In this document: positions 36,901 to 44,748 of the stretch, piece by piece
Layout: each line of letters begins with the position of its first letter
Position numbering within the stretch: position 1 is the first letter of the stretch
Virus record (IMG/VR): IMGVR_UViG_3300025141_013434
Coordinates: 81,244-145,243 of that record
DNA from: a virus
Strand: one strand, 5' to 3'
Length of the DNA stretch: 64,000 bases
The notes under the pieces: generated by a model
What the model saw: only the letters and a program-made list of their open reading frames with translations
What the model was told of the DNA's origin: nothing
Databases searched by the model: none
Program-made: the position numbers and the translations under genes

Positions 36901-38772
36901 AAAAAACTTCGTTCCTGGCATTGGCTTTGTTGTAGAACAAAGATTACTGTTTCTTGATATCTTATACATTTCTTCAATATTATAAAGATATCCCATCGTC
37001 CGTGGATTGTTCCATGGCCTCTCATTAGTCATCAACCAATCAATTCCAGAGGTAAATTCTATTTCTTCTTTGTTCTTCTTTACAATATGTACGGACAACA
37101 CCTTAAGACCAGCCGTCACGAGCTGCATCGGAGGCTTCTGGGCCCAGGGCTGGAGATTTGCTTTATGATCTCCTATTTCAAATTTTGTAGCCAAGCCCTT
37201 TATCGAGCCGAAAAGCGGCCTAACTCTTTCGAGCCTCTTTACTTCATCGAAACAGAAGCGAATCTTGTCGCCGGGCTGGGGAGTATAATCGTTTGTTCTT
37301 ATCAGTTCCTTTGTGGCCTCTATGACTCTCTTTAATTCTCTCGACTCGCTAGGAACTCTCAGACCGGGCTGGAACCGGCCGCCGACCAGACGCCATGGTT
37401 GCATTTGGATTTCATAGTTGTTCATTCTTGTTACGACTGTCTGAATTAACCCTTCACCGCGGAAGCTACCATGCTCATCTCTGATTTCGCCGGCCAGGAG
37501 CGCATCTATGTTATACTCTCGACACGCTGGAAAGCTTTCGTCTGAAACGTCTTTTGCGTGCTTTTCTGCTCTGGCTAATAATTCGTCTCTCAGGGCTGCT
37601 CGAATTCCATCTTTGTCTAAGCCATCAGATTCAGAATTTCTCGCCATTCGAGCTATACATTTTTCAACTATTTCAGAAGTCGCCTTGTCTATCTCATCTC
37701 TTGAGCTTTCCAACCAATTTGACGCAGCATCTGCAGCCAGTTGCTGAACTTCGGCTTTAGCTTCCTGAAGAGCATCAAGATCCTCTGGACTAGGAAGTTC
37801 ATGAAGCGTCCCTTTTGCTGGAATCGGATCAAACAAGTGTCTATTTATTGCAACTGAAAATTTAAAAGTAGAGCCGGGACGTTCCCCGGGGCTGTGTATT
37901 TTTTTGATGGCAGCGAAAATAGGCTTGGCCCTTTCTCTCAAATCCTGACCGTATAGTATATCCACAGTAGGTGCGCTGCCAGCCAGAGCAGCGGTCGGAA
38001 CAGGTGCAATAGTAAGCTGTAAATCTTCATTTCTTAAAGAAGTTGGAAAATTTTGATAATCCATTATCTCGTTCCAGGTACCCTTGTTGGGATCTGGCTT
38101 CCACACTGGAGATTTGCCATAAAATTTAAAGGCTTTAACAACTGCTGATCTAAGAGCCAACTCACTTGTAGATTCTACAAAATTCCTATAACTGGGATCA
38201 TCCCCTATGTCTGCTCGGGTTTTTCCAGAAAGCCACGTAACATATATAAATTTGCCGTCTCTGGTTGGCGGGCGATCAGTATCTTCCGGGACTCCAAACT
38301 CATTCCAATAATCTTTAGAATCCAAGTCTGAACCCTTTATAAGCTCAGATTTTGTATCTAAATATTCCAGAACCCTTTGGGCGGATTCTTGTATTTTTTT
38401 GAGACCGGTGTTATCGAACGTTGCGCCGGGGACCTGCATCATTGACATAAAGGTTGCGGGACGAACTACACCAAATTCCGAGAACCAACCGCGGTCGGCG
38501 GAAGATGAGTTGTCTTCATCAATGATAAGGCCTGCGAATTCGCTTATTTCTGTTTTGTGCTCTAACTGCCATTTTCTAAGTGCGTCTTTGGTAGCATCAT
38601 CAAAGACATCACTCTCAAACATGCCAACTCCCAGAAAATCACGTATTACTAGAACTTGAACTCCCTTGTCGCCCTTTTTCAGCGGGAGTTCAAAAGTTAT
38701 AGCCCTTTCATCGGTCCCCGGCAGCCCGGTGACAACAAATTTAGATGCCTTTAAAATTTCACTGTTACTCAT
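30928..38772 (-). CDS. Giant 2614-residue baseplate/tail protein with peptidoglycan-binding N-terminus and hydrophobic segments
   Basis: Residues about 30-95 resemble a PG_binding_1 domain (PLKKGDKGVQVLVIRDFLG, then DVFDDATKDALRKWQ). A Cys-rich region at about 700-960 encloses a strongly hydrophobic stretch (about 753-780, LLEMLLLMIISIILGILCG). Further hydrophobic stretches lie near 1560-1580 and 2505-2520. The remainder is mostly helical with His/Gly/Arg-rich loops, and the C-terminus is acidic (DDIVTEEEE). It lies between a spike-like gene and the gp25/gp6 pair, so it is a baseplate or hub-associated protein. Very large virion proteins occur at this place in some T4-like marine phages, but I cannot name a characterised homologue. 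Confidence 0.65.
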   Translation of the reverse strand: MSNSEILKASKFVVTGLPGTDERAITFELPLKKGDKGVQVLVIRDFLGVGMFESDVFDDATKDALRKWQLEHKTEISEFAGLIIDEDNSSSADRGWFSEFGVVRPATFMSMMQVPGATFDNTGLKKIQESAQRVLEYLDTKSELIKGSDLDSKDYWNEFGVPEDTDRPPTRDGKFIYVTWLSGKTRADIGDDPSYRNFVESTSELALRSAVVKAFKFYGKSPVWKPDPNKGTWNEIMDYQNFPTSLRNEDLQLTIAPVPTAALAGSAPTVDILYGQDLRERAKPIFAAIKKIHSPGERPGSTFKFSVAINRHLFDPIPAKGTLHELPSPEDLDALQEAKAEVQQLAADAASNWLESSRDEIDKATSEIVEKCIARMARNSESDGLDKDGIRAALRDELLARAEKHAKDVSDESFPACREYNIDALLAGEIRDEHGSFRGEGLIQTVVTRMNNYEIQMQPWRLVGGRFQPGLRVPSESRELKRVIEATKELIRTNDYTPQPGDKIRFCFDEVKRLERVRPLFGSIKGLATKFEIGDHKANLQPWAQKPPMQLVTAGLKVLSVHIVKKNKEEIEFTSGIDWLMTNERPWNNPRTMGYLYNIEEMYKISRNSNLCSTTKPMPGTKFFKKFTHRIPALKTVFLLNEFKSTFPPFSNELKTAAKKLEEDLAIASGGAWKASITAEQAMNPASITDKLPAGAACTLEGLFAEFLDIFDFTSLFCNFAGCIPDIPWPLEFDWDFDFQLPMLPKLPSWDPLGFLLEMLLLMIISIILGILCGIARAILDLLKDLLSIPGFPGCKDLLDVGDKELCELLGPEASSRAECIDKGVDCLEKMGIPVEHYSELANLFDEVSLVLTPAELCALLGGNAPPEVIGIIKEIINKTKPTLKDYIGTESQIEMFFSCMGDLIDPSVCGKIARLSNVVISDEVCPEKEIPSLRQRLKDLGASPEEIKAAMADAAKKRDAIKDLFAKDPLQDSLPPVGCPDQGGLPGPYDNEHSQKANTVAVKGALNALEMSYKMDLTSYVPAFFEQTADLPGEDDMDVIDFHIHMNLMKQMQDLQTRGEDPTFRDPRRASTESQWIASEGEKGNIYKPYLWIDENEKIQILATPEEHRRAGYPILVFHPSTASDEKKRWKSIDNIKKHVTAYRSTIEDGKLFQERLASRFLPANAVRKTKVIPLLKSLMKSNYAFGYSYKNVPGLWNGTYPLPVAGQMENFINNLPKREGFMDDSHELVVLGTNKNTSIAQLNDITHDDIAYQELPIGGHDHDIKDCFNIISHTIDRTLRPEDREEQMVYRVRTANFIIPPEFKARRLNLANEKAMGSPGPDSPRSLRPPMFADLFVNAWIRELEAHRDNLPFIRAAREAAFTSSEYAFGHDPMRHQINSRFPFFNSDVEQITDPRTAETRNLQDKWINQSLEFLNTHQSLNNLAGWPDNNYQGFYRAQATAFLEAIGESISESKFFDPAQLEALNTKLVAAFVECDEEPCQGPMGNEGDPDVPEEEQSPSAIVPATAEKPCIKKNDIALDFEQLKKDIMKAYNESLCEPENDPVTRDFREPGPLENAIADQMIFIYIMSFALEFVMKGIFLFSEFDGEDIMQTRIISSYMKDYLESKILEEVFGEEEQEDSQRIVDRIKKITNEDDFNIALDKLIARVMKNAKKTITSVSNKLFMPKYKSYKEKFFEELALGSDKIEGYKQIQNPIRRGYINIGRKFFNNHKFSYDAAGNQQITAGSVSQMKLTHGCFYLEEYFRFSKTFLVGLMADSDWLRNYEDVHEGGHGRREVPVGDHRHRRGASERNLIPLNAYFGPFNEHELNGLLNYFAEHGSPTLVGGSELDGEIFPEAKADEYETLAKYLISEPGALTAGVRLMYIPPANESIRRSIRHNRRVWYQNEDEYDESRQAVRPAGWKSDSRPIQPRALIGRDMSFNQIVGQYDDGLKIDQGLQQGRQNQIRFSQPSLASNNHQMFTQGDTSNERSRDFTVHKQWNKGANEFITTTRAFLGSPTAGFETHNWFYRRQGEMEALVAAQEKHWQEHGHAADVENTIIHAGTHPEAVGIIHEEMTPQQRLDRFNELLRGEYPIEKQENLYNREPNHPNIFPLLPRRGVGTPSGLADEGSIVQGVDMSSGVFGAMHVKDIDTSTMGQRTGAGGAEAAGGAGGAGQEGDPSAHRGDPWGTYTVFPMRVKDGGTIPSNVHINLQPEMDQFSHEDKRGISQAGVWPPEGRGDMTPTPIYNFEKSIDCLGKFLLNYKNAFDTEGEVETRVFNTIFLGEIQGLMQNYKEALLKEHFGMEKDTDPRSLIRDESINEVRWRLTSEPSEDIRYLFDFVFPLDRYVSLFLINHITILDRNEDLAELFDGTRAAANMILRAMITPPTLDDSHLSLDGDMFSAAMASQGSEGPMEELKRKLKDFWPMIKKAIKMAPIIAIRNTANHLDPAYKEMNKVYKKDPCKLRRGLTMGSLSNKGVVVNSFPYAGRPRKLTKEGLTRCGAGGALPLYVPVNRVAGDIGKSVVALIMAALPFGPSWSRAAKPIKGTVQHLVNTALGTEFLENLGAGEETGKYGKLLFLPGLWGLSIRELPGEEHWKKQKEFQCISCDTPGRPMQPPPFCVDDIVTEEEE

Positions 38773-38786
38773 ATTTTGATTTTCCG

Positions 38787-40973
38787 CTAATTAACATTAT
38801 TATACCTACTTCTTATACTCATTTTACCGCCGCGTTCCAAATATCCCAGTTTAGACCTTGCGAGGTTCCACTTTTGCGCAACTCCAGAAAAAACATCTTT
38901 GCTAGCATTTTTTGTAGCAAGGGTAATATCCAATGGAATCAAATTCGGAGAAGGCCCCGAGAAAGCAGCTGGGCCGGTGTTGATATGTATGTGGGACGCC
39001 AACGCGGTATGGAGCATGATTTGATCAAGTAAGAGCGACTCAACAGTTCCCACGACCATGTCTATAACCTCTGTGAGATCTGTAAGGCATCTTGTTAAGT
39101 TGTTTCCTAATACCATTGGCTGCAAAGCTCTTTGATTGTTGTTCGCAATAATATCCACGCCTCTTATCTTTGTTATCGGACCACCTTGAGAATTAAATTT
39201 ATCTGATCTTGTTACTAATTTAATTCCTTCATTTCCTATTACCCTTACTGCATCAGCTTTTATACCTATTCCGGAACGTGCAACACTTGACCCAACGCGG
39301 CCATCGGTCAGCTTAAAATTTGAATCTATGTCAGTTTTTTGGCTTATGTGAATTCTCGCAGCATCGCATACGTATCCATCCTTTAATGGCTTATTCGGCT
39401 TTGGCCACGAACGAACATTAAACTCGGGATCGGCATATATCTTTTGTCCGTCAGAGACTGTAACAGAACGTGGACCTGGGTTACCTGCATGGCGACCGAC
39501 AACGATATCGATGGCTCCGCACTGGGTATGGCCCTTGCCTCCATAACCGGATATTCTATTGCCAGGGCGATCGACACCCAGAACAATAAATGAGTTGTAT
39601 CTACTTTTCGGTTCAAGAAGCACTTCCGCGTCAGCTTTTGCAAACTCAGGGACAGGATCAACGCGGTGAGTGCACCCCACTCCAGAGTTCAAATTTTTGT
39701 CTCCCTCTGATAAGTTCTTTAATGCTTCTTTTGTTGTTGAATCTGCTCCATCAGTATTAACTGCAGCACGAGCTTGCATTGCCGGCTCGCCAGCGCCGGA
39801 TGCATCTTCTTCCTCTGCAATTAGTTCTTTTTCTTCATCAGGCTCATCCCCAACTTCATGTTCAGACTCTTCAGATAGCCTCATTCCTTCGACTTCTAGC
39901 TCCTCTGGGCATCCATTGTTTTCTAGGAGTTTTTTGAGCATTTGGGCGCGCGCGCATGAAAACGTTTTCCCAGCCTCTCGTTCGGCTGGATCTTCATGGG
40001 AATCTTCACACAGACGCTCCCATTTCTGGATTTCTTCCCTGGTTGGGATACATTTACGAGGAGAGCCATCTGGGCAGGGGCCACTCCAAACACTTGGGGT
40101 AAATCCTTCTCTACAGGGGCCGCCGGCGTTGCCTGCCTGGGGTGGTGATGCCGGATCAGCGTCTTCAGTGAGATTTGCTTGTCCTCCAGAATACGTCGCT
40201 CCGTAAGGGGGGCCATCGTCGGTGACAGACGGGGTAGAGCTTCTGGAATCTCCTCTTCCGAAGCCGGACAAATCAAACCGAGATCCTCGAACTGTTAATA
40301 GATTGTTTGTTAAGTCGTCCAAATTTCGATCTAGGTCTGGATTTGTACTTGGACTATCAGGACTACGACTAGGGACAGAACTATCTCCGAATATCGCTTC
40401 AAAATTTTGTATTTGGCCCGCAGCGAGAAAACTAGCCCTTAATAACTCCTGGTACTGTTGCCATTGAACTGAGTTTTGTTCTATATCTTCTATATTGACT
40501 GGTCTGGACAAATTTCCAGTAAGAGTGACCGGATCAGACAGCGGCTTCTCTTCTAGTGCATATGGTACGTAATTAGGATCCCCGGGCAGTGGCTGACTCT
40601 CTGACCACCGAGAATTTGGAGACTCCCCTGTATTAAGGGGAGAGTCCGGAATCATGGTTGAAGGGTCCCTATCTTGTGCGTATACTGTACCTTCTTTTGC
40701 TATTTTGCCTGTTTTGTCAGTTATATAATTGGTGCTGGATATGACTGTACCGTCTGAGTCTATGCCTTCCAAGGTATACTCTTCATGGTCAGGGTCCGTT
40801 AAATCGAAACCGTACTCTTTCCAGAGAAATTCAAATGCCTTATCTAAAACAGATTTACTTGGAGTTTCGTCAAAAATCTTTTCTCTTTCTAGATTGCCGA
40901 AATCTGCATTTATTACCAAAACTTTTAGCTTTTGGTTTTTGAAATTTTTTATATGAAAAGTTTTTCTACTCAT
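38787..40973 (-). CDS. Probable baseplate central spike-like protein
   Basis: A 728-residue protein. The first 90 residues are a compact charged domain. Residues 100-280 are Ser/Pro/Asp-rich and probably disordered. Residues 285-370 are Cys-containing (PCREGF, SGPCPDG, KCIP, ERLC), and 370-440 are highly acidic. The C-terminal part (about 545-640) has short alternating strands (ARIHISQKTDID, VARSGIGIKADAVRVIG, GIKLVTRSD) typical of a beta-helical spike shaft. It is encoded between the two lysins and the giant baseplate protein, where a cell-puncturing device is expected. No lysozyme motif was seen in it; that activity may be supplied by the adjacent lysins. Confidence 0.5.
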   Translation of the reverse strand: MSRKTFHIKNFKNQKLKVLVINADFGNLEREKIFDETPSKSVLDKAFEFLWKEYGFDLTDPDHEEYTLEGIDSDGTVISSTNYITDKTGKIAKEGTVYAQDRDPSTMIPDSPLNTGESPNSRWSESQPLPGDPNYVPYALEEKPLSDPVTLTGNLSRPVNIEDIEQNSVQWQQYQELLRASFLAAGQIQNFEAIFGDSSVPSRSPDSPSTNPDLDRNLDDLTNNLLTVRGSRFDLSGFGRGDSRSSTPSVTDDGPPYGATYSGGQANLTEDADPASPPQAGNAGGPCREGFTPSVWSGPCPDGSPRKCIPTREEIQKWERLCEDSHEDPAEREAGKTFSCARAQMLKKLLENNGCPEELEVEGMRLSEESEHEVGDEPDEEKELIAEEEDASGAGEPAMQARAAVNTDGADSTTKEALKNLSEGDKNLNSGVGCTHRVDPVPEFAKADAEVLLEPKSRYNSFIVLGVDRPGNRISGYGGKGHTQCGAIDIVVGRHAGNPGPRSVTVSDGQKIYADPEFNVRSWPKPNKPLKDGYVCDAARIHISQKTDIDSNFKLTDGRVGSSVARSGIGIKADAVRVIGNEGIKLVTRSDKFNSQGGPITKIRGVDIIANNNQRALQPMVLGNNLTRCLTDLTEVIDMVVGTVESLLLDQIMLHTALASHIHINTGPAAFSGPSPNLIPLDITLATKNASKDVFSGVAQKWNLARSKLGYLERGGKMSIRSRYNNVN

Positions 40974-40984
40974 ATCAATATCAC

Positions 40985-42451
40985 TTAAGCCAGCTCCGGG
41001 ATATATCTCTGGGGGTCTATTCGCGAGGATTTTGCAATAGCATGCGTAGAATGCAACTGCATATGCAAATGAGGCTTAGAATCAAATATAGCAGTATCCC
41101 CTGTTCTGCCAATAATTTCGCCTTGCTTAACTTCTTGACCTTTTTTTACATATATCACGCTCATGTGCCCATAATAAGATCCCCATTTTTTACCATTATC
41201 GTCCATGTGTGCGATTCGTACCGATGCTCCGCCGATGCCGCCAGCAGATTTATATCCCGCTACGCCGGCCTTTTTAGCATCTCGCCAACGTGAAGAGACA
41301 ATATCACGTCGAAATATCTTTTTTACAAGCTTTTTAAATTGCAACCAGTCCGCAGCTGCGAGGAGTTGTTTCTTTTCGTCTGCAGTAAGGCCCTTTCCGT
41401 GGGCGCGGTCATTTCTAAAAAACTTATTCGAATTTTTGCCCTTTATTGTAAGATTTGCCCAGTCGTCATTGGCAACGGCGTTACGTAAACTCTGGAATTT
41501 TGAACCCGTCATTCTTGCCGTTGCGGACCTAATTATCCCTACTTTTCCTGGTGCGATTGCTCGGAGCGGGGTACCAACCGGAACATTTTGATCTATGGAT
41601 TTGTGACTTGTCTTTCCTCCGCCATGAGCCCGCCTACCTTGGCCGTATGTTGCATGAACCGCAAAGAACCCCTTAATCGGCGCAATCATGGGACATCCAT
41701 CAAAAGTTGGGATATGTGCCTCAAGTTGAACCGATTCAGTGCATACGGGGTCTGGTTCGGGCTGTTGTTGCCATTCATCTGGAATCTCTAGCGTCTCCGC
41801 TCTTGATGAGGCCTCTTCAAAGGGTTTCTGAGCACCAGTCGGCTTCGACGTGCTTCTGGAACTGACCTGGGTAGATGTTTCGTTAACTGGTCCAAGTAGC
41901 CAGCCCCATGATTGTAACTGCTTGTCGACAAATTCGACATACACTTGATTTCCGGCGGTGGGGGTGGCCATGCCCGGAGTAGCGTAAAACCTAGGGTATC
42001 TTATAATTCTAGTATAGTCAGTTGCAACTGATTTTGCTGGATCAGAATCCGGCAGCTCTGTGGGGTCGATTGGAACAGTCAACATTGAGGATGTACCTCC
42101 TGCAACAGGACCGTAAACAACTAATACTTCTGTCAATGTTCCTCCTGCCGCCTCTGCTTGGCTTTCCAGCACTGCTACAACGGAAGGATCTCTGATATCT
42201 TCTTTCGGTACTGTTTCATAGTGCACCACTAGACAAATCCTCTTTCCCCCTATGCCGTCATCAGCTCGGGGTTCGGAATAGTGATCCATGGTCATATTAC
42301 TCATGGCTTCCAAAAGGTCTATGTTGTTGCTAGCGCCGGGACGCATTGATGAAGGCATACCACGAGCAAATGCCGGCGAGACTTGGCCGAATGTCCCATA
42401 GTCTGGCCTTTGAAACTCCCTGAACCTGTCAAACTTGTCATCTTTAGGCAT
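40985..42451 (-). CDS. Virion-type lysin: shared N-terminal domain plus M23 (LytM) endopeptidase
   Basis: A 488-residue zinc metallopeptidase expected to cut peptide cross-links in murein. The C-terminal M23 motifs are present: SHKSID (H283, D287), YGHMS (H429) and HLHMQLH (H461, H463), with the usual GTPLRAIAPGKV strand. About 100 helical residues are inserted between the first and second motifs. The N-terminal 190 residues are closely similar to those of the next upstream gene (REFQRPDYGTFGQ, EDIRDPSVVAVLESQAEA, VVYGPVAGGTSSMLTVP). I start it at the ATG 42451, where the paralogue also begins, not at the longer in-frame 42538. GGCAT/ATGCC (42447-42459) could form a small stem covering this start. 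Confidence 0.8.
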   Translation of the reverse strand: MPKDDKFDRFREFQRPDYGTFGQVSPAFARGMPSSMRPGASNNIDLLEAMSNMTMDHYSEPRADDGIGGKRICLVVHYETVPKEDIRDPSVVAVLESQAEAAGGTLTEVLVVYGPVAGGTSSMLTVPIDPTELPDSDPAKSVATDYTRIIRYPRFYATPGMATPTAGNQVYVEFVDKQLQSWGWLLGPVNETSTQVSSRSTSKPTGAQKPFEEASSRAETLEIPDEWQQQPEPDPVCTESVQLEAHIPTFDGCPMIAPIKGFFAVHATYGQGRRAHGGGKTSHKSIDQNVPVGTPLRAIAPGKVGIIRSATARMTGSKFQSLRNAVANDDWANLTIKGKNSNKFFRNDRAHGKGLTADEKKQLLAAADWLQFKKLVKKIFRRDIVSSRWRDAKKAGVAGYKSAGGIGGASVRIAHMDDNGKKWGSYYGHMSVIYVKKGQEVKQGEIIGRTGDTAIFDSKPHLHMQLHSTHAIAKSSRIDPQRYIPELA

Positions 42452-42452
42452 T

Positions 42453-43718
42453 TTATGCCACCCCGCTGATAGCAGGCTTGCTAAACCTGATATGATAATG
42501 ATGATGGTGGCCAGCGACGTGAAACAGCCTTTGGTCACGTATACCCATCAGGGCTATCAGATTGCGATCAAGAAAAATAGAATGAACTGTTCCAGATCTC
42601 AAAAGTTCTTCAGTGAATCTCTTATTTGCCTCTACATGAAAATGTTGTTGATTTGTCTCAACAGCATCAATCATAAAATGGTCTCCGAACCTCTTCGTCC
42701 AAATAAAACCAGTATCTATGTCTAGCCCGTTTTGGTGCGATTTATGGATTACGCCACCACCGCCCTGAGCTTTACAACAAACTCCGCCGTCCTTAAGAGA
42801 AATATCGCCCATATATATGCGGCTTGTTTGATCTGGAAACTCTTTGAAGACGGTGTCCATAGCTTTTATTAGTCCGTTTATTAACACGGGGTTGGCCCAT
42901 TGTCTGGCTTTTCTGGCCCTATGCCATTTGAATAAATCTGGCCTTTGGCCGTGCATATTGACACCGTTTATTAATTGACCATCTCTGTTCCAGCGACCGG
43001 TCGATATGGTTTTATTATTGGGATCGTGTGTGAGATCCCCCACAGTTGTAGGCCTAGTGGTTGGCAGAGGGCTAGAAGGCACATCTTCATGCGCATCTCT
43101 TGCGCTTGGGGGAGTTGGAGAACCGGCCGATCTGGAACTGATTGCACCTGAACCTGCATCCATCATGCTATGAAACCAACCCCATGATTGTAGCTGCTTG
43201 TCAACGAACTCGACCCGACAAAGATGACCGAAGAGCGGAGCTGCCTTGGAAGGAATGGCGTAAAATCTAGGATATCTTATAATTCTAGCATAGTCGTCTG
43301 CTATGGTTTTCGCAGGATCGGTATCCGGCAATTTTTTAGGATCCACGGGCACAGTCAACATTGAAGATGTTCCGCCGGCAACAGGGCCGTAGACGACCAA
43401 CACCTCTGTCAATACCTCTCCTGTCGCTTCTGCTTGGCTCTCCAGCACTGCAACAACGGAAGGATCCCTAATATCCTCTTTTGGTATTGTTTCGAAATGA
43501 GCAACTAGACAGATCCTTTGACCCTTGATCCCATCATCTCCACGTTGTGAGGAGAAATGATCCAGCGCCATGTTTTTTGCTGCTTGCCAAAGATCTATAT
43601 TATTACTAAGGCCCGGGCGAGTAGAGTTAGGTACGCCGCGGTTAAAGGCAGACCTTATTTGTCCAAACGTTCCATAATCTGGTCTTTGAAATTCTTTAAT
43701 CTTTTCATCTATGGACAC
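42453..43718 (-). CDS. Virion-type lysin: shared N-terminal domain plus M74 (MepA-like) murein endopeptidase
   Basis: A 421-residue protein. The N-terminal 190 residues match the adjacent M23 lysin. The C-terminal domain carries MepA-type zinc motifs: SHQNGLDID around residue 335 and GHHHHYHIR near 410, matching the family's H-x(6)-D and H-x-H signatures. MepA enzymes cleave D-alanyl-meso-diaminopimelate cross-links, pointing to a Gram-negative-type wall. The start codon is GTG (43718), with GAGGA upstream that overlaps the previous stop. It is the first gene of the tail block and precedes its M23 partner by one base. It could be tail-associated or a lysis enzyme; the shared N-terminus favours attachment to the baseplate. 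Confidence 0.78.
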   Translation of the reverse strand: MSIDEKIKEFQRPDYGTFGQIRSAFNRGVPNSTRPGLSNNIDLWQAAKNMALDHFSSQRGDDGIKGQRICLVAHFETIPKEDIRDPSVVAVLESQAEATGEVLTEVLVVYGPVAGGTSSMLTVPVDPKKLPDTDPAKTIADDYARIIRYPRFYAIPSKAAPLFGHLCRVEFVDKQLQSWGWFHSMMDAGSGAISSRSAGSPTPPSARDAHEDVPSSPLPTTRPTTVGDLTHDPNNKTISTGRWNRDGQLINGVNMHGQRPDLFKWHRARKARQWANPVLINGLIKAMDTVFKEFPDQTSRIYMGDISLKDGGVCCKAQGGGGVIHKSHQNGLDIDTGFIWTKRFGDHFMIDAVETNQQHFHVEANKRFTEELLRSGTVHSIFLDRNLIALMGIRDQRLFHVAGHHHHYHIRFSKPAISGVA

Positions 43719-43723
43719 TTCTA

Positions 43724-44017
43724 TTAATCCTCGTCTTTTTTAGACTGGATGATATCAAACAATTCGTCTTTTTCGATATCTGTTATTCCTTTCTCTCCGG
43801 AGGATTGTTTCTGTATCAAGGCAGCAAGCTTTACCAACTGTTCGTTCGACCTTTGTAAAGTCTCTACATATTTTGCTGCAACCATCCCCACTTCTTTATG
43901 ACGATCATCTTGAACTGTCATATACTTTATCAAAGTAACAAGGAGAGCTTTTGTAGCTGCCCTATCTTCTTTGATGTTTTGAGTTGCTTTGTTTATATAA
44001 TCTGTCAGATCTTTCAT
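43724..44017 (-). CDS. Small helical phage protein, function unknown
   Basis: A 97-residue, highly charged, all-helical protein with a likely coiled coil (residues 40-70, KYVETLQRSNEQLVKLAALI). It has no cysteines, signal peptide or membrane segment. The block YVETLQRSNEQLVK looks like one I have seen in small proteins beside gp55 in marine T4-like phages, but I know of no function. It lies between the sigma factor and the lysin pair. Confidence 0.6.
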   Translation of the reverse strand: MKDLTDYINKATQNIKEDRAATKALLVTLIKYMTVQDDRHKEVGMVAAKYVETLQRSNEQLVKLAALIQKQSSGEKGITDIEKDELFDIIQSKKDED

Positions 44018-44037
44018 GTAATAAATAGGGTTTATGT

Positions 44038-44748
44038 TTAAATTCTATTGATACTTTCGTAGTCGCCGCGGTCCCACTTTATCTTAAAAATTCTATATTT
44101 TTGCCGCAACTTATTCAAATTATTGACTATTTGCTTGGTGTTGAGGCCCGTTATTTCTCTCAAATATAGGTAGACCGCTTTTTTGTTAAAAATTTCTATC
44201 TCTTCTGCGTTCGTAAGAAGAATCTTTATTGCTTCAATCACTTTTCTTTCGTTGACTTTTAAGTCTGCGCCTTCCCAACGATCGATCTCTGACATTAATG
44301 ACATCCAGAATTCCTTATACTCTCTCTTTTCTACATAACTCTCTTCGTTTGTCACCAGATCTTCATGAATTGCCTCTTTTACCAGATCATCATAACTAAC
44401 TTCTCTTTTTGTTTGAGTCGAGTTCTTTTTTAATTTATGTATAAACCAATGTTTTGTCACAACGCTAAAATATGAGAAAGCTTTAGATCCCTTATTAGGA
44501 TCGTATTTGTCCAAAATTGTTGTCAGCCAAATTTTACATTCGTCTTTTAGTGGGTCTATGTTCGGCAGAGATGTGAATTTATAAGTGTAAGTTATTTTTT
44601 CAACCATTTCGTGAAAAGCCGGTTGTATGTAATCTACATATAATTCTGTTCTCTTTATATTACATTCAGTATTTGTATAATCTATGATTGCGTTTTCATG
44701 AACCTTTGTAAAATAATGATTCTTATTCCGCTTCCGTCTCTTCTTCAA
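44038..44748 (-). CDS. 55: Late-transcription sigma factor, T4 gp55-like
   Basis: A 236-residue protein. The middle section (LTTILDKYDPNKGSKAFSYF followed by VVTKHWFIHKLKK) matches sigma-70 region 2 as found in gp55: a helix, the (F/Y)DP-x-KG turn, the aromatic AFSYF and a basic end. The C-terminus (ITGLNTKQIVNNLNKLRQKY) looks like a helix-turn-helix. Gp55 redirects host RNA polymerase to late promoters, usually with sliding-clamp and gp33 partners not seen here. The best start is the TTG at 44748, which has a perfect AGGAGG six bases upstream. The upstream ATG at 44832 lies deep inside the preceding gene and lacks a ribosome-binding site. Confidence 0.75.
   Translation of the reverse strand: MKKRRKRNKNHYFTKVHENAIIDYTNTECNIKRTELYVDYIQPAFHEMVEKITYTYKFTSLPNIDPLKDECKIWLTTILDKYDPNKGSKAFSYFSVVTKHWFIHKLKKNSTQTKREVSYDDLVKEAIHEDLVTNEESYVEKREYKEFWMSLMSEIDRWEGADLKVNERKVIEAIKILLTNAEEIEIFNKKAVYLYLREITGLNTKQIVNNLNKLRQKYRIFKIKWDRGDYESINRI

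Noticed and set aside
40608-40637. CTCCCC/GGGGAG hairpin as a transcription terminator
   Set aside because: It lies inside the spike-like coding sequence, is not followed by a T-run in either direction, and is explained by two similar codon runs for a repeated Ser-Pro-containing segment.
42452-42538. N-terminal extension of the M23 lysin containing a hydrophobic stretch (signal-anchor-like)
   Set aside because: The hydrophobic residues are an out-of-frame reading of the His-rich end of the M74 gene, and the paralogous protein begins at the position equivalent to ATG 42451.
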